Below, piece by piece: positions 38,238 through 47,132 of a stretch of DNA of 64,000 nucleotides (position 1 is the first letter of the stretch; each line of letters begins with the position of its first letter). This DNA comes from Rhodanobacteraceae bacterium. GTDB lineage: Bacteria; Pseudomonadota; Gammaproteobacteria; Xanthomonadales; Xanthomonadaceae. The position numbers were made by a program, and so were the translations under genes. The stretch is taken from contig JACKOX010000005.1 in the NCBI GenBank assembly GCA_024233975.1, forward strand, positions 1 to 64,000, read 5' to 3'. The notes under the pieces were generated by a model. That model did not search any database and was not told the origin of the DNA. It saw only the letters and a program-made list of their open reading frames with translations.

Positions 38238-39515
38238 ATGCTTGACCCCCACTACCTGCGCAGCCATCCCGCCGACATCGCCGAACGCCTGAAAGCGCGC
38301 GGTTTCGACTTCGATGCAGAGGCCTATTCGGCGCTGGAACAGCAGCGCAAGGCGATCCAGTCGCGCACCGAGGAGCTGCAGAGCCTGCGCAACTCGCGCA
38401 GCAAGGCCATTGGACAGGCCAAGGCCAAGGGCGAGGACGCCAGCGCGATCCTGGCGGAGGTTGCCGGCATCGGTGACGAGCTGAAGGCCAAGGCCGAGGA
38501 GCTCGCGGCCGTGCAGCAGCAGCTGCAGGACGTGCAGCTGGGCATCCCGAACCTGCCGGGCGAGGATGTCCCGGTCGGAAAGGACGAGAACGACAACGCC
38601 GAAGTGCGTCGCTGGGGTGAACCGCGGTCCTTCGACTTCGAGGTCAAGGATCACGTTGATCTGGGCGAAGAGCTCGGTGGCCTGGATGCCGACGCTGGCG
38701 CCAAGCTGTCCGGCTCGCGCTTCACCGTGATGCGCGGCGGCGTGGCGCGGCTGCACCGCGCGCTGGCGCAGTTCATGCTCGACCTGCACGTCAACGAGCA
38801 TGGCTATACCGAATGTAACGTGCCGCTGATCGTCAACGACGACAGCATGCGCGGCACCGGCCAGCTGCCGAAGTTCGAGGAAGACCTGTTCTCGACGATG
38901 GTCGGCGAACACAAGCGCTACCTGGTGCCGACCGCCGAAGTGCCGCTGACCAACCTGGTCCGCGACGAGATCGTCGAGGATGCGCAGCTGCCGTTGCGTC
39001 TCACCGCGCATTCGATGTGCTTCCGCGCCGAGGCTGGCAGCTATGGCCGCGACGTGCGCGGAATGATCCGCCAGCACCAGTTCGAGAAGGTCGAGCTGGT
39101 CGCCGTGGCGCGTCCGGCCGAGTCCGAGCAGGTGCATCAGGACATGGTCCGCCACGCTGAAACCGTGCTGGAAAAGCTGGGCCTGCCGTATCGCACCATG
39201 CTGCTGTGCACCGGCGACATGGGCTTCGGCGCGCGCAAGACCTATGACCTGGAAGTCTGGCTGCCTGGCCAGAACGCCTATCGCGAGATTTCCTCGGTGT
39301 CGAACTGTGGCGACTTCCAGGCGCGGCGCATGCAGGCGCGCTGGCGCAACCCGGAAACCGGCAAGCCTGAGCCGCTGCATACGCTCAACGGTTCCGGCGT
39401 CGCCGTCGGTCGCGCGTTGGTCGCCGTGCTGGAGAACTACCAGAACGCCGATGGCTCGATCACCGTGCCGGAAGCCCTGCGTCCGTACATGGCGGGTGCC
39501 GAGAAGATCGGCTGA
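38238..39515 (+). CDS. serS: seryl-tRNA synthetase
   Basis: A 425-aa class IIa synthetase. An N-terminal coiled coil that binds the long arm of tRNA-Ser covers about residues 28-105 (Glu/Lys/Ala-rich). Class II core: GSRFTVMRGGVARLHRAL, PTAEVPLTNLVRDEI, motif 2 FRAEAGSYGRDVRGMIRQHQF (about 258-278), and motif 3 near TLNGSGVAVGRALVAVLENYQ. Length normal. It closes the clpS-to-serS block shared with E. coli. The riboswitch-crcB unit is divergent upstream. Confidence 0.98.
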   Translation: MLDPHYLRSHPADIAERLKARGFDFDAEAYSALEQQRKAIQSRTEELQSLRNSRSKAIGQAKAKGEDASAILAEVAGIGDELKAKAEELAAVQQQLQDVQLGIPNLPGEDVPVGKDENDNAEVRRWGEPRSFDFEVKDHVDLGEELGGLDADAGAKLSGSRFTVMRGGVARLHRALAQFMLDLHVNEHGYTECNVPLIVNDDSMRGTGQLPKFEEDLFSTMVGEHKRYLVPTAEVPLTNLVRDEIVEDAQLPLRLTAHSMCFRAEAGSYGRDVRGMIRQHQFEKVELVAVARPAESEQVHQDMVRHAETVLEKLGLPYRTMLLCTGDMGFGARKTYDLEVWLPGQNAYREISSVSNCGDFQARRMQARWRNPETGKPEPLHTLNGSGVAVGRALVAVLENYQNADGSITVPEALRPYMAGAEKIG

Positions 39516-39518
39516 CCT

Positions 39519-40736
39519 TTAGAAGAACCAGCGCAGCGACAGCTGCGTCTGGTGATCGATCACGTCCTCTGGAAAGCCGGCCTCAGGTCGCGAGGTTCGT
39601 GAGCTGTCGACGCGCAGCCATTCCGCACTGATCCGCCAGCGTGGGGCCGGGCGCCAGACCAGCGCCGCCGTGACCGCGTTGCCGTGTTCATTTGTGGTGC
39701 CGCCGCTGCCATCGGAATGCTCGCGGGTGGCGAACTGTTCGAAGCGGAGCATCGGGCGCCAGTCGCCCCGTGATCGCGCCAGCGAGACAAAGCCCGACCA
39801 GAAATCCGTGGTGCTGGTGAAGCGACCGCCGGGCTTGAAAGTGGTGTCGCCAAGCATGGCCTGTGCGGTCAGCGTCATGCCACCGATCTCACGCTGGTGG
39901 CCCAGCGACCAGAAGCGGGTGTGCCACGAGTAGACGTGTTCGCCATCGTGCTCGCGGAAGGTGGTCGGGTCGGTGCGGTTGTCGTAGTACATCGCGCGCC
40001 AGCGGCCCTGCGAGCGCGAGTCGATATCGATGTCGGCATGCCAGCCGGCAGCGTGGTCGTTTTCGACAAAGGGATCGAAGTCGCGCGGCGGCGGTGCGTT
40101 GCGCGCGGTGATGTCGGGTTCGCGCAGGCGGCCGCCAAAGCCCTGGTAGCGGTCGCTGAGCGACCATCCGCGTGCGGCAAGGATCTCGCCGGCCGGATCG
40201 TTGCCACCAAATACGGTCAGCCCGGCGCTGATCGTTCGCCGCAGCGCGCGATGTTCGATGCGCCATTCGATGCCGGTGGAACGCAGCTCCTCGCCGACCC
40301 AGCTGTTGATCGCCGAGGGCGTGATGCCGGCCGGCATGCTCCAGCCAACGCCGTCGTTCTCCAGCGAGATCGGCGGGAAGAAGGCGCCGGCGCGCAGCGA
40401 CCAGCGCCAGGGCGAGGTCGATACCGGGCGATAGCGCAGCCAGGCTTCCAGCGTCTCGATGGCCGCATGGCTGTCCGGCTGCGCCTGCAGCGAGGCGTTG
40501 GCCAGCCATTCCGGCGCCAGCTGTGCGTGGATATTGACGGCCGCGCTGGGAGCGACGCTGTCCGCGCCATCGCCCCAGCGCAGCTTGCCGAGTCCGCCCT
40601 CGATCCATGAAGGCTCGCGGGCCGTGTCGACCAGGCGCAGGTCGATGTAGCCTTGGGCGCCGATGTCGGTTGCCTGCGCCAAACCGGCGGTAAGCATGAG
40701 CACCATGGATGCTGACAGTCGGCTGACCCTAGCCAT
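39519..40736 (-). CDS. putative outer-membrane beta-barrel protein
   Basis: A 405-aa protein with a signal peptide (MARVSRLSASMVLMLTAGLAQA) and mature sequence of alternating hydrophobic/aromatic strands. It ends SLRWFF, with a terminal Phe as in outer-membrane porins. Many Trp and Tyr residues fall in strand positions (WSLRAGAFFPPISLEND; GYIDLRLVD at the N-terminus). I do not recognise a named family. Its ATG overlaps the last 8 bases of the EAL gene, so it is the last gene of a cupredoxin-EAL-barrel operon. Transport substrate unknown. Confidence 0.72.
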   Translation of the reverse strand: MARVSRLSASMVLMLTAGLAQATDIGAQGYIDLRLVDTAREPSWIEGGLGKLRWGDGADSVAPSAAVNIHAQLAPEWLANASLQAQPDSHAAIETLEAWLRYRPVSTSPWRWSLRAGAFFPPISLENDGVGWSMPAGITPSAINSWVGEELRSTGIEWRIEHRALRRTISAGLTVFGGNDPAGEILAARGWSLSDRYQGFGGRLREPDITARNAPPPRDFDPFVENDHAAGWHADIDIDSRSQGRWRAMYYDNRTDPTTFREHDGEHVYSWHTRFWSLGHQREIGGMTLTAQAMLGDTTFKPGGRFTSTTDFWSGFVSLARSRGDWRPMLRFEQFATREHSDGSGGTTNEHGNAVTAALVWRPAPRWRISAEWLRVDSSRTSRPEAGFPEDVIDHQTQLSLRWFF

Positions 40737-43095
40737 CGGCCTTTTCCGCGCGACCCACGTCGTCAAGCAACGCGGCGAAGGCGTCGCCGGGCATGGGCTT
40801 TGCGATGAAGTAGCCCTGCGCCAGGTCGCAGCCCACGTCGGCGAGGAAATCCAGCGACGGTCGATCTTCGACGCCTTCGGCAGTGACGGTGAAGCCCAGC
40901 CGATGGCCCAGCTCGACGATGGAACGCACGATGGTGCGGTCTTCCATGTTTTCTGCCAGCCGACGCACGAAGCTCTGGTCGATCTTCAGTTCGCGCGCGG
41001 GTAACCGGCGCAGGTAGGTCAGGGACGATTGGCCGACACCAAAATCGTCGATGGCGATGGTGATGCCGAGGTCGGCAAGCTGGCGCATGATGCCGATGGC
41101 GTTGTCGGGATGGCGCATGGCCGCGCTCTCGGTGACTTCCAGCGTCAGCGCGTCGCCACCGACCTGGTGCGCCGCCAGCAGGTTGGCGACGTGGCGCGGC
41201 AGATCGCGGTCCTCAAGGTCGCGCACGGACAGGTTGAGCGCCAGCTTCAACTTGCGGCCGGCCTCCTTCCAGCGACGGGCTTCGGCGATGCCGGCAGCCA
41301 GCACCCAGCGGGTCAGTCGGCGGATGTTGCCGGTTTCTTCTGCCAGCAGCACGAACTGGTCCGGCGGAATCGGTCCACGCAGCGGATGCGGCCAGCGCAC
41401 CAGTCCTTCCGCACCGGCAACGCGACCAGTGCCGATCAGCAGCTTGGGCTGGTAGTGCAGCGCCAGACCGTCGCCGTCGATGGCAACGCCCAGTTCGCTC
41501 ATCAGCTGCAGGCGCTCGGGGCGGTTCGGGTCGCGCGCCGGGTCGTAGGCGCGCACGGGCTCGTCTAGAGCAGAAGCCTCGAACAGGGCGACCTCGGCAC
41601 GCTGGGCGAGGACACTGGCATCGCTGCCCTGGTCGGGCGCGACGGCAATGCCCACGGCTGGATCGAGGCTCAGGCGCAGATCGCCATCGTGGATGACCTC
41701 ACTGAGCTGCTCGCGCAGTCGGAACGCCTGCTGGATGGCGCCGTCGCGGCTGCAGTTGTCCAGCCAAAGCAGCAGGCGGCTGTCACCGGCGCGTGCCACC
41801 AGCACAGCGTTGGCGTCATGCTGTAGCTTCGCCGCCGACGCCTGCATCAGGCGATCACCAACCGCATGACCGAAGGTCTTCACGATGTCGGGAAGACGGG
41901 TCAGGCCGATCATCAGCAGCGCGTCCGTTGTTGATCCGCGTTGATCCGACAGCTGCTGGTCGATGCGCCGCAGCGCTGCGGGGCGATTGAGCAGGCCGCT
42001 GCCGGCGTCGTGTTCGGCCTGGTGGCGGATCCGCGACTCGCGCTCGCGGATGGCCTCGCTCATTTGCTGGAAGGCATGCGACAACCTTCCGATCTCGTCG
42101 TGCCGCGCGGCCTCGGGCACGCCGTCCGGCGCGCTGTAGTCGCCCGATTCGATGCGTGCCGTGGCAGCCGTGAGGCTTTCCAGCGGTCGTGCCACGCCGC
42201 GGGCAAGCAGCCAGGCGCCGATGGCGCCCAGCAGCAGGCCGAGCGCGACCAGCAAGGCCCAGGTGGCGGTCATTTCTCGGAAGGGTCGCAGGGCATCGTC
42301 CAGCGAGTAGCCGAACAGCGCGGTGACCGTCAGGTCGCTGGTGGACTGCAGCAGCGGTCGTGACAGCAGCACGAACTCGTGCTCGCCAACCTGCGTGAGC
42401 GCCGGCTGCGCGGGCAGGGCGGCCGCCTGTGAACGGGCGGCGCCGAGCAGGTCCAGCGAGGCGTCTCCGCGGGCAATCCGCTGCGGCGGTCCGATGCCGG
42501 TTGATGCGACCAGCTCAATAGACTTGGGCAGGGCGGACAGTCGCTGCAGGCGCTGCAGCAGCTTGTCGTCGATCGGTATGCCGGCGGCGATCAACGCCAC
42601 CGGCTGCGGTGCGTAGACCGGCACCACCACCAGCCAGTATGCGCGGCCTTCGATGGCCACCACGGCGGCGACCGGATGGTCATAGACATCGTCCAGCAGG
42701 CCGGGGAACAGGAACCCCGGCGCGACCGCCGGCTCATCGCCCGGCGCATGCGCCGTGTCGGTGCGGATGCTGCCGTCGAGGTCGAGCAGCAGCATGCGCT
42801 CGGCGCCGACACGGCGGCCATGATTGCGCAACGCCGACCAGATGGTGTCCTCGTCGCGCTGGGCAATGGCGGCACGCAGCGGGTAGTCCAGCGACAGCAC
42901 CTGCACGCTGCCGGCGATGCGCGACGAGACATCCTCCATCTGCTCGATGAAGGCGTCGGCGGCGGCTGACAGCTGGCGTTCGCCTTCCGCGATGGAAGCC
43001 TTGCGCGTGGCGCTGTAAACCATCGCCCAGGTGATGCCCTGCACCAGCACCAGGATGGCGAGCAGGAACAGGCTGAGGCGGGCGCGGAAGGTCAT
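40729..43095 (-). CDS. membrane-bound c-di-GMP phosphodiesterase with degenerate GGDEF domain
   Basis: A 788-aa protein with two transmembrane helices (about 8-28 and 283-305) around a periplasmic sensor domain, then HAMP (RGVARPLESLTAATARIESGD), a GGDEF domain whose signature is replaced by ARAGDSRLLLWL, and an EAL domain. EAL residues are present: GAEGLVRW (E kept, A changed to G), LNLSVRD, EVTESA, DDFGVGQSSL, KIDQSF, AEGVED, LAQGYFIAKP. So c-di-GMP hydrolysis is expected and synthesis is not. It lies directly downstream of a periplasmic cupredoxin gene (5 bases) and overlaps the barrel gene. The sensed signal is unknown. Confidence 0.88.
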   Translation of the reverse strand: MTFRARLSLFLLAILVLVQGITWAMVYSATRKASIAEGERQLSAAADAFIEQMEDVSSRIAGSVQVLSLDYPLRAAIAQRDEDTIWSALRNHGRRVGAERMLLLDLDGSIRTDTAHAPGDEPAVAPGFLFPGLLDDVYDHPVAAVVAIEGRAYWLVVVPVYAPQPVALIAAGIPIDDKLLQRLQRLSALPKSIELVASTGIGPPQRIARGDASLDLLGAARSQAAALPAQPALTQVGEHEFVLLSRPLLQSTSDLTVTALFGYSLDDALRPFREMTATWALLVALGLLLGAIGAWLLARGVARPLESLTAATARIESGDYSAPDGVPEAARHDEIGRLSHAFQQMSEAIRERESRIRHQAEHDAGSGLLNRPAALRRIDQQLSDQRGSTTDALLMIGLTRLPDIVKTFGHAVGDRLMQASAAKLQHDANAVLVARAGDSRLLLWLDNCSRDGAIQQAFRLREQLSEVIHDGDLRLSLDPAVGIAVAPDQGSDASVLAQRAEVALFEASALDEPVRAYDPARDPNRPERLQLMSELGVAIDGDGLALHYQPKLLIGTGRVAGAEGLVRWPHPLRGPIPPDQFVLLAEETGNIRRLTRWVLAAGIAEARRWKEAGRKLKLALNLSVRDLEDRDLPRHVANLLAAHQVGGDALTLEVTESAAMRHPDNAIGIMRQLADLGITIAIDDFGVGQSSLTYLRRLPARELKIDQSFVRRLAENMEDRTIVRSIVELGHRLGFTVTAEGVEDRPSLDFLADVGCDLAQGYFIAKPMPGDAFAALLDDVGRAEKADG

Positions 43096-43100
43096 GATGC

Positions 43101-43769
43101 TCAGTAGTCGAGGCGTTCGCGGTCCCCGCTGCCCCGTGGGTCGGGCCCGAGGTCGATGCGCACCTGCAGCGACTGCGAAGCGCTGCCGATGTCCAGTTCG
43201 CGAGTCTGCGCCTTGCCTGCGGGCCTGATCTGCGGATGCCAGATGCCGAGCCGATAGTGTCCCGGCGGCAGGTCATCGGCCTGCCATTGTCCCCGCGAAT
43301 CGGTCTTGCCCTGGCGCAGGGCGTCGGCGACCACGAGGTAGGTGATCATCTGATCGTGGATGTTGCAGCCCACCGCGATGGTGCCTGCATCGGGCAGCGT
43401 GATCGGGTCGGAACTCTCGCCCGGTTTCAACACCATCTCAAAGGCGGCTTCGGGCGCGAAGGAATAGGCGTGATGGCGCGTGTTGTCACTGTTGCGGAAC
43501 ACCACGCGGTCGCCGGGACGGAACAGTTCCACGTAAGGTACGAAGCGCTCGTCGCGCTGGTCGATGGTATGGGTTGCCGGTGATGCCGCGGAGCTGCTGG
43601 CACTGGCGTCCGGATCGGAGGCTGTCGCGCCATCTGGCAACAGGGTGAGAACAGCGTCGGCGACCGCCTGTCCGCGCTGGTCCATGACCTGCATGGATAG
43701 CGTCCCCGCGGCGGCGGGAAACACCGGCAGGCATAGCAGCGCGAGCAATGACAGCCACCTTGTGGTCAC
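43101..43769 (-). CDS. periplasmic cupredoxin-like protein (methylamine-utilization-protein type)
   Basis: A 222-aa exported protein with a GTG start (43769) and signal peptide TTRWLSLLALLCLPVFPAAAG. The middle part is a plastocyanin/azurin-like domain with copper ligands in place: HH at 99-100 (NTRHHAYSF), then C135, H138 and M141 in GCNIHDQM. The C-terminal part (DDLPPGHYRLGIWHP) resembles a carboxypeptidase-regulatory-like beta sandwich. In databases such proteins are often labelled methylamine utilization protein, without evidence for that pathway. First gene of the operon with the phosphodiesterase and the barrel; a redox or copper input is inferred. Confidence 0.8.
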   Translation of the reverse strand: MTTRWLSLLALLCLPVFPAAAGTLSMQVMDQRGQAVADAVLTLLPDGATASDPDASASSSAASPATHTIDQRDERFVPYVELFRPGDRVVFRNSDNTRHHAYSFAPEAAFEMVLKPGESSDPITLPDAGTIAVGCNIHDQMITYLVVADALRQGKTDSRGQWQADDLPPGHYRLGIWHPQIRPAGKAQTRELDIGSASQSLQVRIDLGPDPRGSGDRERLDY

Positions 43770-43896
43770 GATCGGAAAGCCTTTCGTGCAGCCTCGGGGC
43801 AGTGTAGCCGAGTTGGACGATGGCGTTGGCTCGCGGGCAACGCTTGGGCCTGCCTCGCCCACGCTTGGGCGAGCAGGCAAGTGTTTGTGCCGTCGA

Positions 43897-45006
43897 TCAC
43901 TCGTTGCCGCGGCGGGCTTCGTACTGGCGGATTCGCGGATGGATCACCCGTCGCCAGATCGGCGGAACCAGCGCCAGCAACAGCATCGCCGCATAGCCGC
44001 CGGGCAGCTGCGGGCTGTCATCGTGGTGGCGCAGCGCCTGGTAGCGACGACGCGCATTGGCGTGGTGGTCGCTGTGCCGCTGCAGTTGGAACAGCAAGCG
44101 GTTGGTCAGCCAGTAGCCGGAGTTCCAGGAATGGTGGTGGGTGACGCGCTCGTAGCGGCCGTTGCCCAGCGGTTCGCGTTCCAGTCCGTAGTGCTCGATG
44201 TAATTGATGATTTCCAGCGTCACACCGGCCAGCAGGCCCTGCGCCAGGAAAAACAGCAGGCCGGGCAGACCGAGCCAGAGCGCGAAGCCGACAGCCATCA
44301 GCGCCCACAGGCCATACCAGCCAATCAGCTCGTTGCGCCAATGGATCAGCGGCAGGCCGAGGCGCCGCAGGCGTTCGGCCTCCAGCCGCCAGGCATTTCG
44401 CTGGTTGCGCCACAGCGCGCGCGGCAGGAAGTGATACAGCGACTGCCCGTAGCGCGCGGATGAGGCGTCTTCCGGCGTCGACACATGGACGTGGTGCCCG
44501 CGCAGATGTTCGACCTTGAAGCCGCAATAGCCGACGCAGGCCAGCAGCGCGCCACCAATGGCCTGCTCGAAGGCTTCGCGCTTGTGGATCAGCTCATGCG
44601 CGACGTTGATCGCCAGCACACCGCCGATCACGCCCTGTGACAGCAGCCAGCCAAGGCGCGCCCCGATGCTGTCCAGTTGCACCCACTGCGCGGTCGACCA
44701 GATCAGCAGAGCCACATACATCGGCAGGCACAGCCAGGTCAGCACGCGGAACGACCAGCGGGATTCCAGCTGCTCGGCGGTGTGCTCGTCGGGCGGGTTT
44801 CGCGCATCCACGCCAATCAGATAGTCCAGCGTCGGTAGCAGCACGAACAGGAAGAACAGCGGGAACCAGGCGCCGACCCAGCCCGGCAGCCCCGACTGCG
44901 TCATCAGCACGCCCATCGGCAACAGCAGCGGCACGACAAGCACCGGGAAATAGCTGGCAAGCCGGATGGCGACATCTGGATGGGCGGGTGTGGTGGCGGC
45001 AGTCAT
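43897..45006 (-). CDS. alkB: alkane 1-monooxygenase-like membrane diiron hydroxylase
   Basis: A 369-aa integral-membrane fatty-acid-desaturase-fold hydroxylase. The histidine motifs are HELIHK (137-142), EHLRGHHVHVSTPEDASSARYG (from about 166), NYIEHYGL and LQRHSDHHANARRRYQ, as in AlkB. Six hydrophobic helices fit. It would oxidise terminal C-H bonds of alkanes or alkyl chains using electrons from rubredoxin; no rubredoxin or reductase gene is near, so the electron donor must be elsewhere. It stands alone between two differently oriented genes. Confidence 0.9.
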   Translation of the reverse strand: MTAATTPAHPDVAIRLASYFPVLVVPLLLPMGVLMTQSGLPGWVGAWFPLFFLFVLLPTLDYLIGVDARNPPDEHTAEQLESRWSFRVLTWLCLPMYVALLIWSTAQWVQLDSIGARLGWLLSQGVIGGVLAINVAHELIHKREAFEQAIGGALLACVGYCGFKVEHLRGHHVHVSTPEDASSARYGQSLYHFLPRALWRNQRNAWRLEAERLRRLGLPLIHWRNELIGWYGLWALMAVGFALWLGLPGLLFFLAQGLLAGVTLEIINYIEHYGLEREPLGNGRYERVTHHHSWNSGYWLTNRLLFQLQRHSDHHANARRRYQALRHHDDSPQLPGGYAAMLLLALVPPIWRRVIHPRIRQYEARRGNE

Positions 45007-45253
45007 GATCGCGGTGGTTCGCCTGAACGAGGTGGATTACGTTCGCAAGTCTATGTGTTTGCGGGGAAAAAGCATGCGGCGGCGCGTCAGAAGCGGGTCG
45101 GTGGAGGTGTTTTTCCTGAACATGGAGTGTGAACCGATTCTCGTTTTTCCGTGCCTGTCTGCGGGGATTCAGTTGCACTGGGTTGGGATGGTGTCGCGTT
45201 CACGGAGCCCCGTGGCGCAAACCAGACAACGACGTCCACAGAAGGAGAGAATC

Positions 45254-45775
45254 ATGAACCGCAAGATGCTGACGCTGATGACCGCGGCCGCGATGGGCGG
45301 CCTGGTGCTTTCCGGATGCGATACGCAGGCAACCGGCCCCGAGTTTGCCGTGGTGGAGAAGGTAACCCCGATCAAGGTGAGCACTTCCACGCCCAAGCAG
45401 GTCTGCGAGGATCGGGCCGTGACAACCCGTCTGCCGGAGCGCGACGGCAACACTGGCGGTACTGTGGCCGGCGCCGTGATTGGCGGCCTGCTCGGCAACC
45501 AGGTGGGCAAGGGTGACGGCAAGAAGGCCGCGACCCTGGCCGGCGCCATTGCCGGTGGCGTGGCCGGCCACGAGATCGACAAACGCCACGAGGGTGGCCG
45601 CGAGGTCGCCGAGATCCAGCAGGACTGCCGCACGGTGCAGCAGACGCAGAGCCGCATCGATGGTTATACGGTCGAGTACCTGTACAAGGGCCAGCGCCAT
45701 CAGGTGCGCATGGCCGAGGCGCCGAAGGACGGCCGGGTCGAGGTCCGTTCGGATGGCAGCCTGATCGACAGCTGA
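45254..45775 (+). CDS. glycine-zipper lipoprotein (17-kDa surface antigen type)
   Basis: A 173-aa lipoprotein: lipobox LVLSGC (Cys at about residue 22) after MNRKMLTLMTAAAMGG. The glycine-zipper membrane segment TGGTVAGAVIGGLLGNQVGKGDGKKAATLAGAIAGGVAG (about 65-105) resembles the Rickettsia 17-kDa antigen/SlyB family. The C-terminal VEYLYKGQRHQVRMAEAPKDG is typical. A strong AAGGAGAGA ribosome binding site lies before the ATG. Outer-membrane or envelope location is inferred; divergent from alkB with a 247-base spacer. Confidence 0.88.
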   Translation: MNRKMLTLMTAAAMGGLVLSGCDTQATGPEFAVVEKVTPIKVSTSTPKQVCEDRAVTTRLPERDGNTGGTVAGAVIGGLLGNQVGKGDGKKAATLAGAIAGGVAGHEIDKRHEGGREVAEIQQDCRTVQQTQSRIDGYTVEYLYKGQRHQVRMAEAPKDGRVEVRSDGSLIDS

Positions 45776-45904
45776 TCCTGGCTGAAGGCGCGGGGCAGCC
45801 ATTGGGCTGCCCCGTTGCCATGCCCTGTGCGTCGCGTTGATGCGCGGCGCGGGCGTCACCGATACAATGTGCGGCTTACCTCACATTTTCTGGAAGTCTC
45901 CCCG

Positions 45905-47068
45905 ATGGCGCTCAATCCCTACGACCTGTTCGATGTCCGTTCCCTGCTGACCGAGGACGAGCGCGCCGTGCAGGACGCCGTGGCCCGCTTCACCGATGAG
46001 CGCGTGATTCCGATCATCGGTGACGCCTTCGATCAGGGTCGCTTCCCGAAGGAGCTGGTGCCGGAAATCGCCGAGCTGGGCTTGCTGGGCAGCTCGCTGC
46101 CGGAGCAGTACGGCTGTGCTGGCCTCAACGGCGTGAGCTACGGCCTGATCTGCCAGGAGCTGGAGCGTGGTGATTCCGGCATCCGCAGCTTCGTCAGCGT
46201 GCAGAGCTCGCTGTGCATGTACCCGATCTACGCCTACGGCAGCGAGGAACAGCGCATGCGCTGGCTTCCGGACATGGCCGCCGGCAAGGTCATCGGCTGC
46301 TTTGGCCTGACTGAGCCGCACGGCGGTTCCGACCCGGCCAACATGAAGACCAACGCCAAGCGCGACGGCGACGACTGGGTCCTCAACGGTTCCAAGATGT
46401 GGATCACCAACGGCAACCTGGCCGATATCGCCATCGTCTGGGCGCAGACCGAGGACGGTATCCAGGGCTTCGTGGTGGAGAAGGGCATGGCCGGCTTCAC
46501 CGCGCAGGAGATCAAGCACAAGATGTCGCTGCGAGCCTCGGTGACCAGCTCGCTGTTCTTCGACAACGTGCGCGTGCCTGACGCCAACCGCCTGCCGAAC
46601 GTGAAGGGTCTGAAGGGCCCGCTGGGCTGCCTCACCCAGGCGCGCTACGGCATCACCTGGGGCCCGATCGGCGCTGCCATCGCCTGCCTGGACGAGGCGC
46701 TGAACTACTCCAAGGAGCGCATCCTGTTCAACCGTCCGGTGGCGGCCACGCAGAGCGCCCAGATCAAGCTGGCCGACATGTCCCGCCGCATCACGCTGGC
46801 GCAGCTGCTGGTGCTGCAGCTGGGTCGCCTGAAGGACGCCGGCAAGATGGCGCCGCAGCAGGTCAGCCTGGCCAAGTGGAACAACTGCCGCCTGGCCATC
46901 GACATCGCCCGCGAATGCCGCGACCTGCTGGGCGGCGCCGGCATCACCACCGAGCACGCCGCCATCCGTCATGCGTTGAATCTCGAGTCGGTCATCACCT
47001 ACGAGGGTACGGAAACCGTGCACCAGCTGGTGATCGGCCGTGAACTCACGGGCATCAACGCGTTCTGA
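45905..47068 (+). CDS. gcdH: glutaryl-CoA dehydrogenase
   Basis: A 387-aa acyl-CoA dehydrogenase that oxidatively decarboxylates glutaryl-CoA to crotonyl-CoA in lysine and tryptophan breakdown. GIRSFVSVQSSLCMYPIYAYGSEEQ carries the substrate-binding Arg region that marks GCDH; GCFGLTEPHGGSDPANMKT binds FAD; the catalytic base is E367 in ITYEGTETVHQLVIGREL. Length fits. The start is MALNPYDLFD. A TACAAT at about 45865 could be its -10 box. The neighbours have no obvious pathway link. Confidence 0.93.
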   Translation: MALNPYDLFDVRSLLTEDERAVQDAVARFTDERVIPIIGDAFDQGRFPKELVPEIAELGLLGSSLPEQYGCAGLNGVSYGLICQELERGDSGIRSFVSVQSSLCMYPIYAYGSEEQRMRWLPDMAAGKVIGCFGLTEPHGGSDPANMKTNAKRDGDDWVLNGSKMWITNGNLADIAIVWAQTEDGIQGFVVEKGMAGFTAQEIKHKMSLRASVTSSLFFDNVRVPDANRLPNVKGLKGPLGCLTQARYGITWGPIGAAIACLDEALNYSKERILFNRPVAATQSAQIKLADMSRRITLAQLLVLQLGRLKDAGKMAPQQVSLAKWNNCRLAIDIARECRDLLGGAGITTEHAAIRHALNLESVITYEGTETVHQLVIGRELTGINAF

Positions 47069-47132
47069 TTCGATTCCGGCAGCGTCGCGCGATGCCGCCG
47101 GCTGTAATTCCCGCGTTGAGGTCGCCACGCCA

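Noticed and set aside
43101..43769. Methylamine utilization pathway
   Set aside because: Only the cupredoxin-like protein carries that database label; no mau genes are near.
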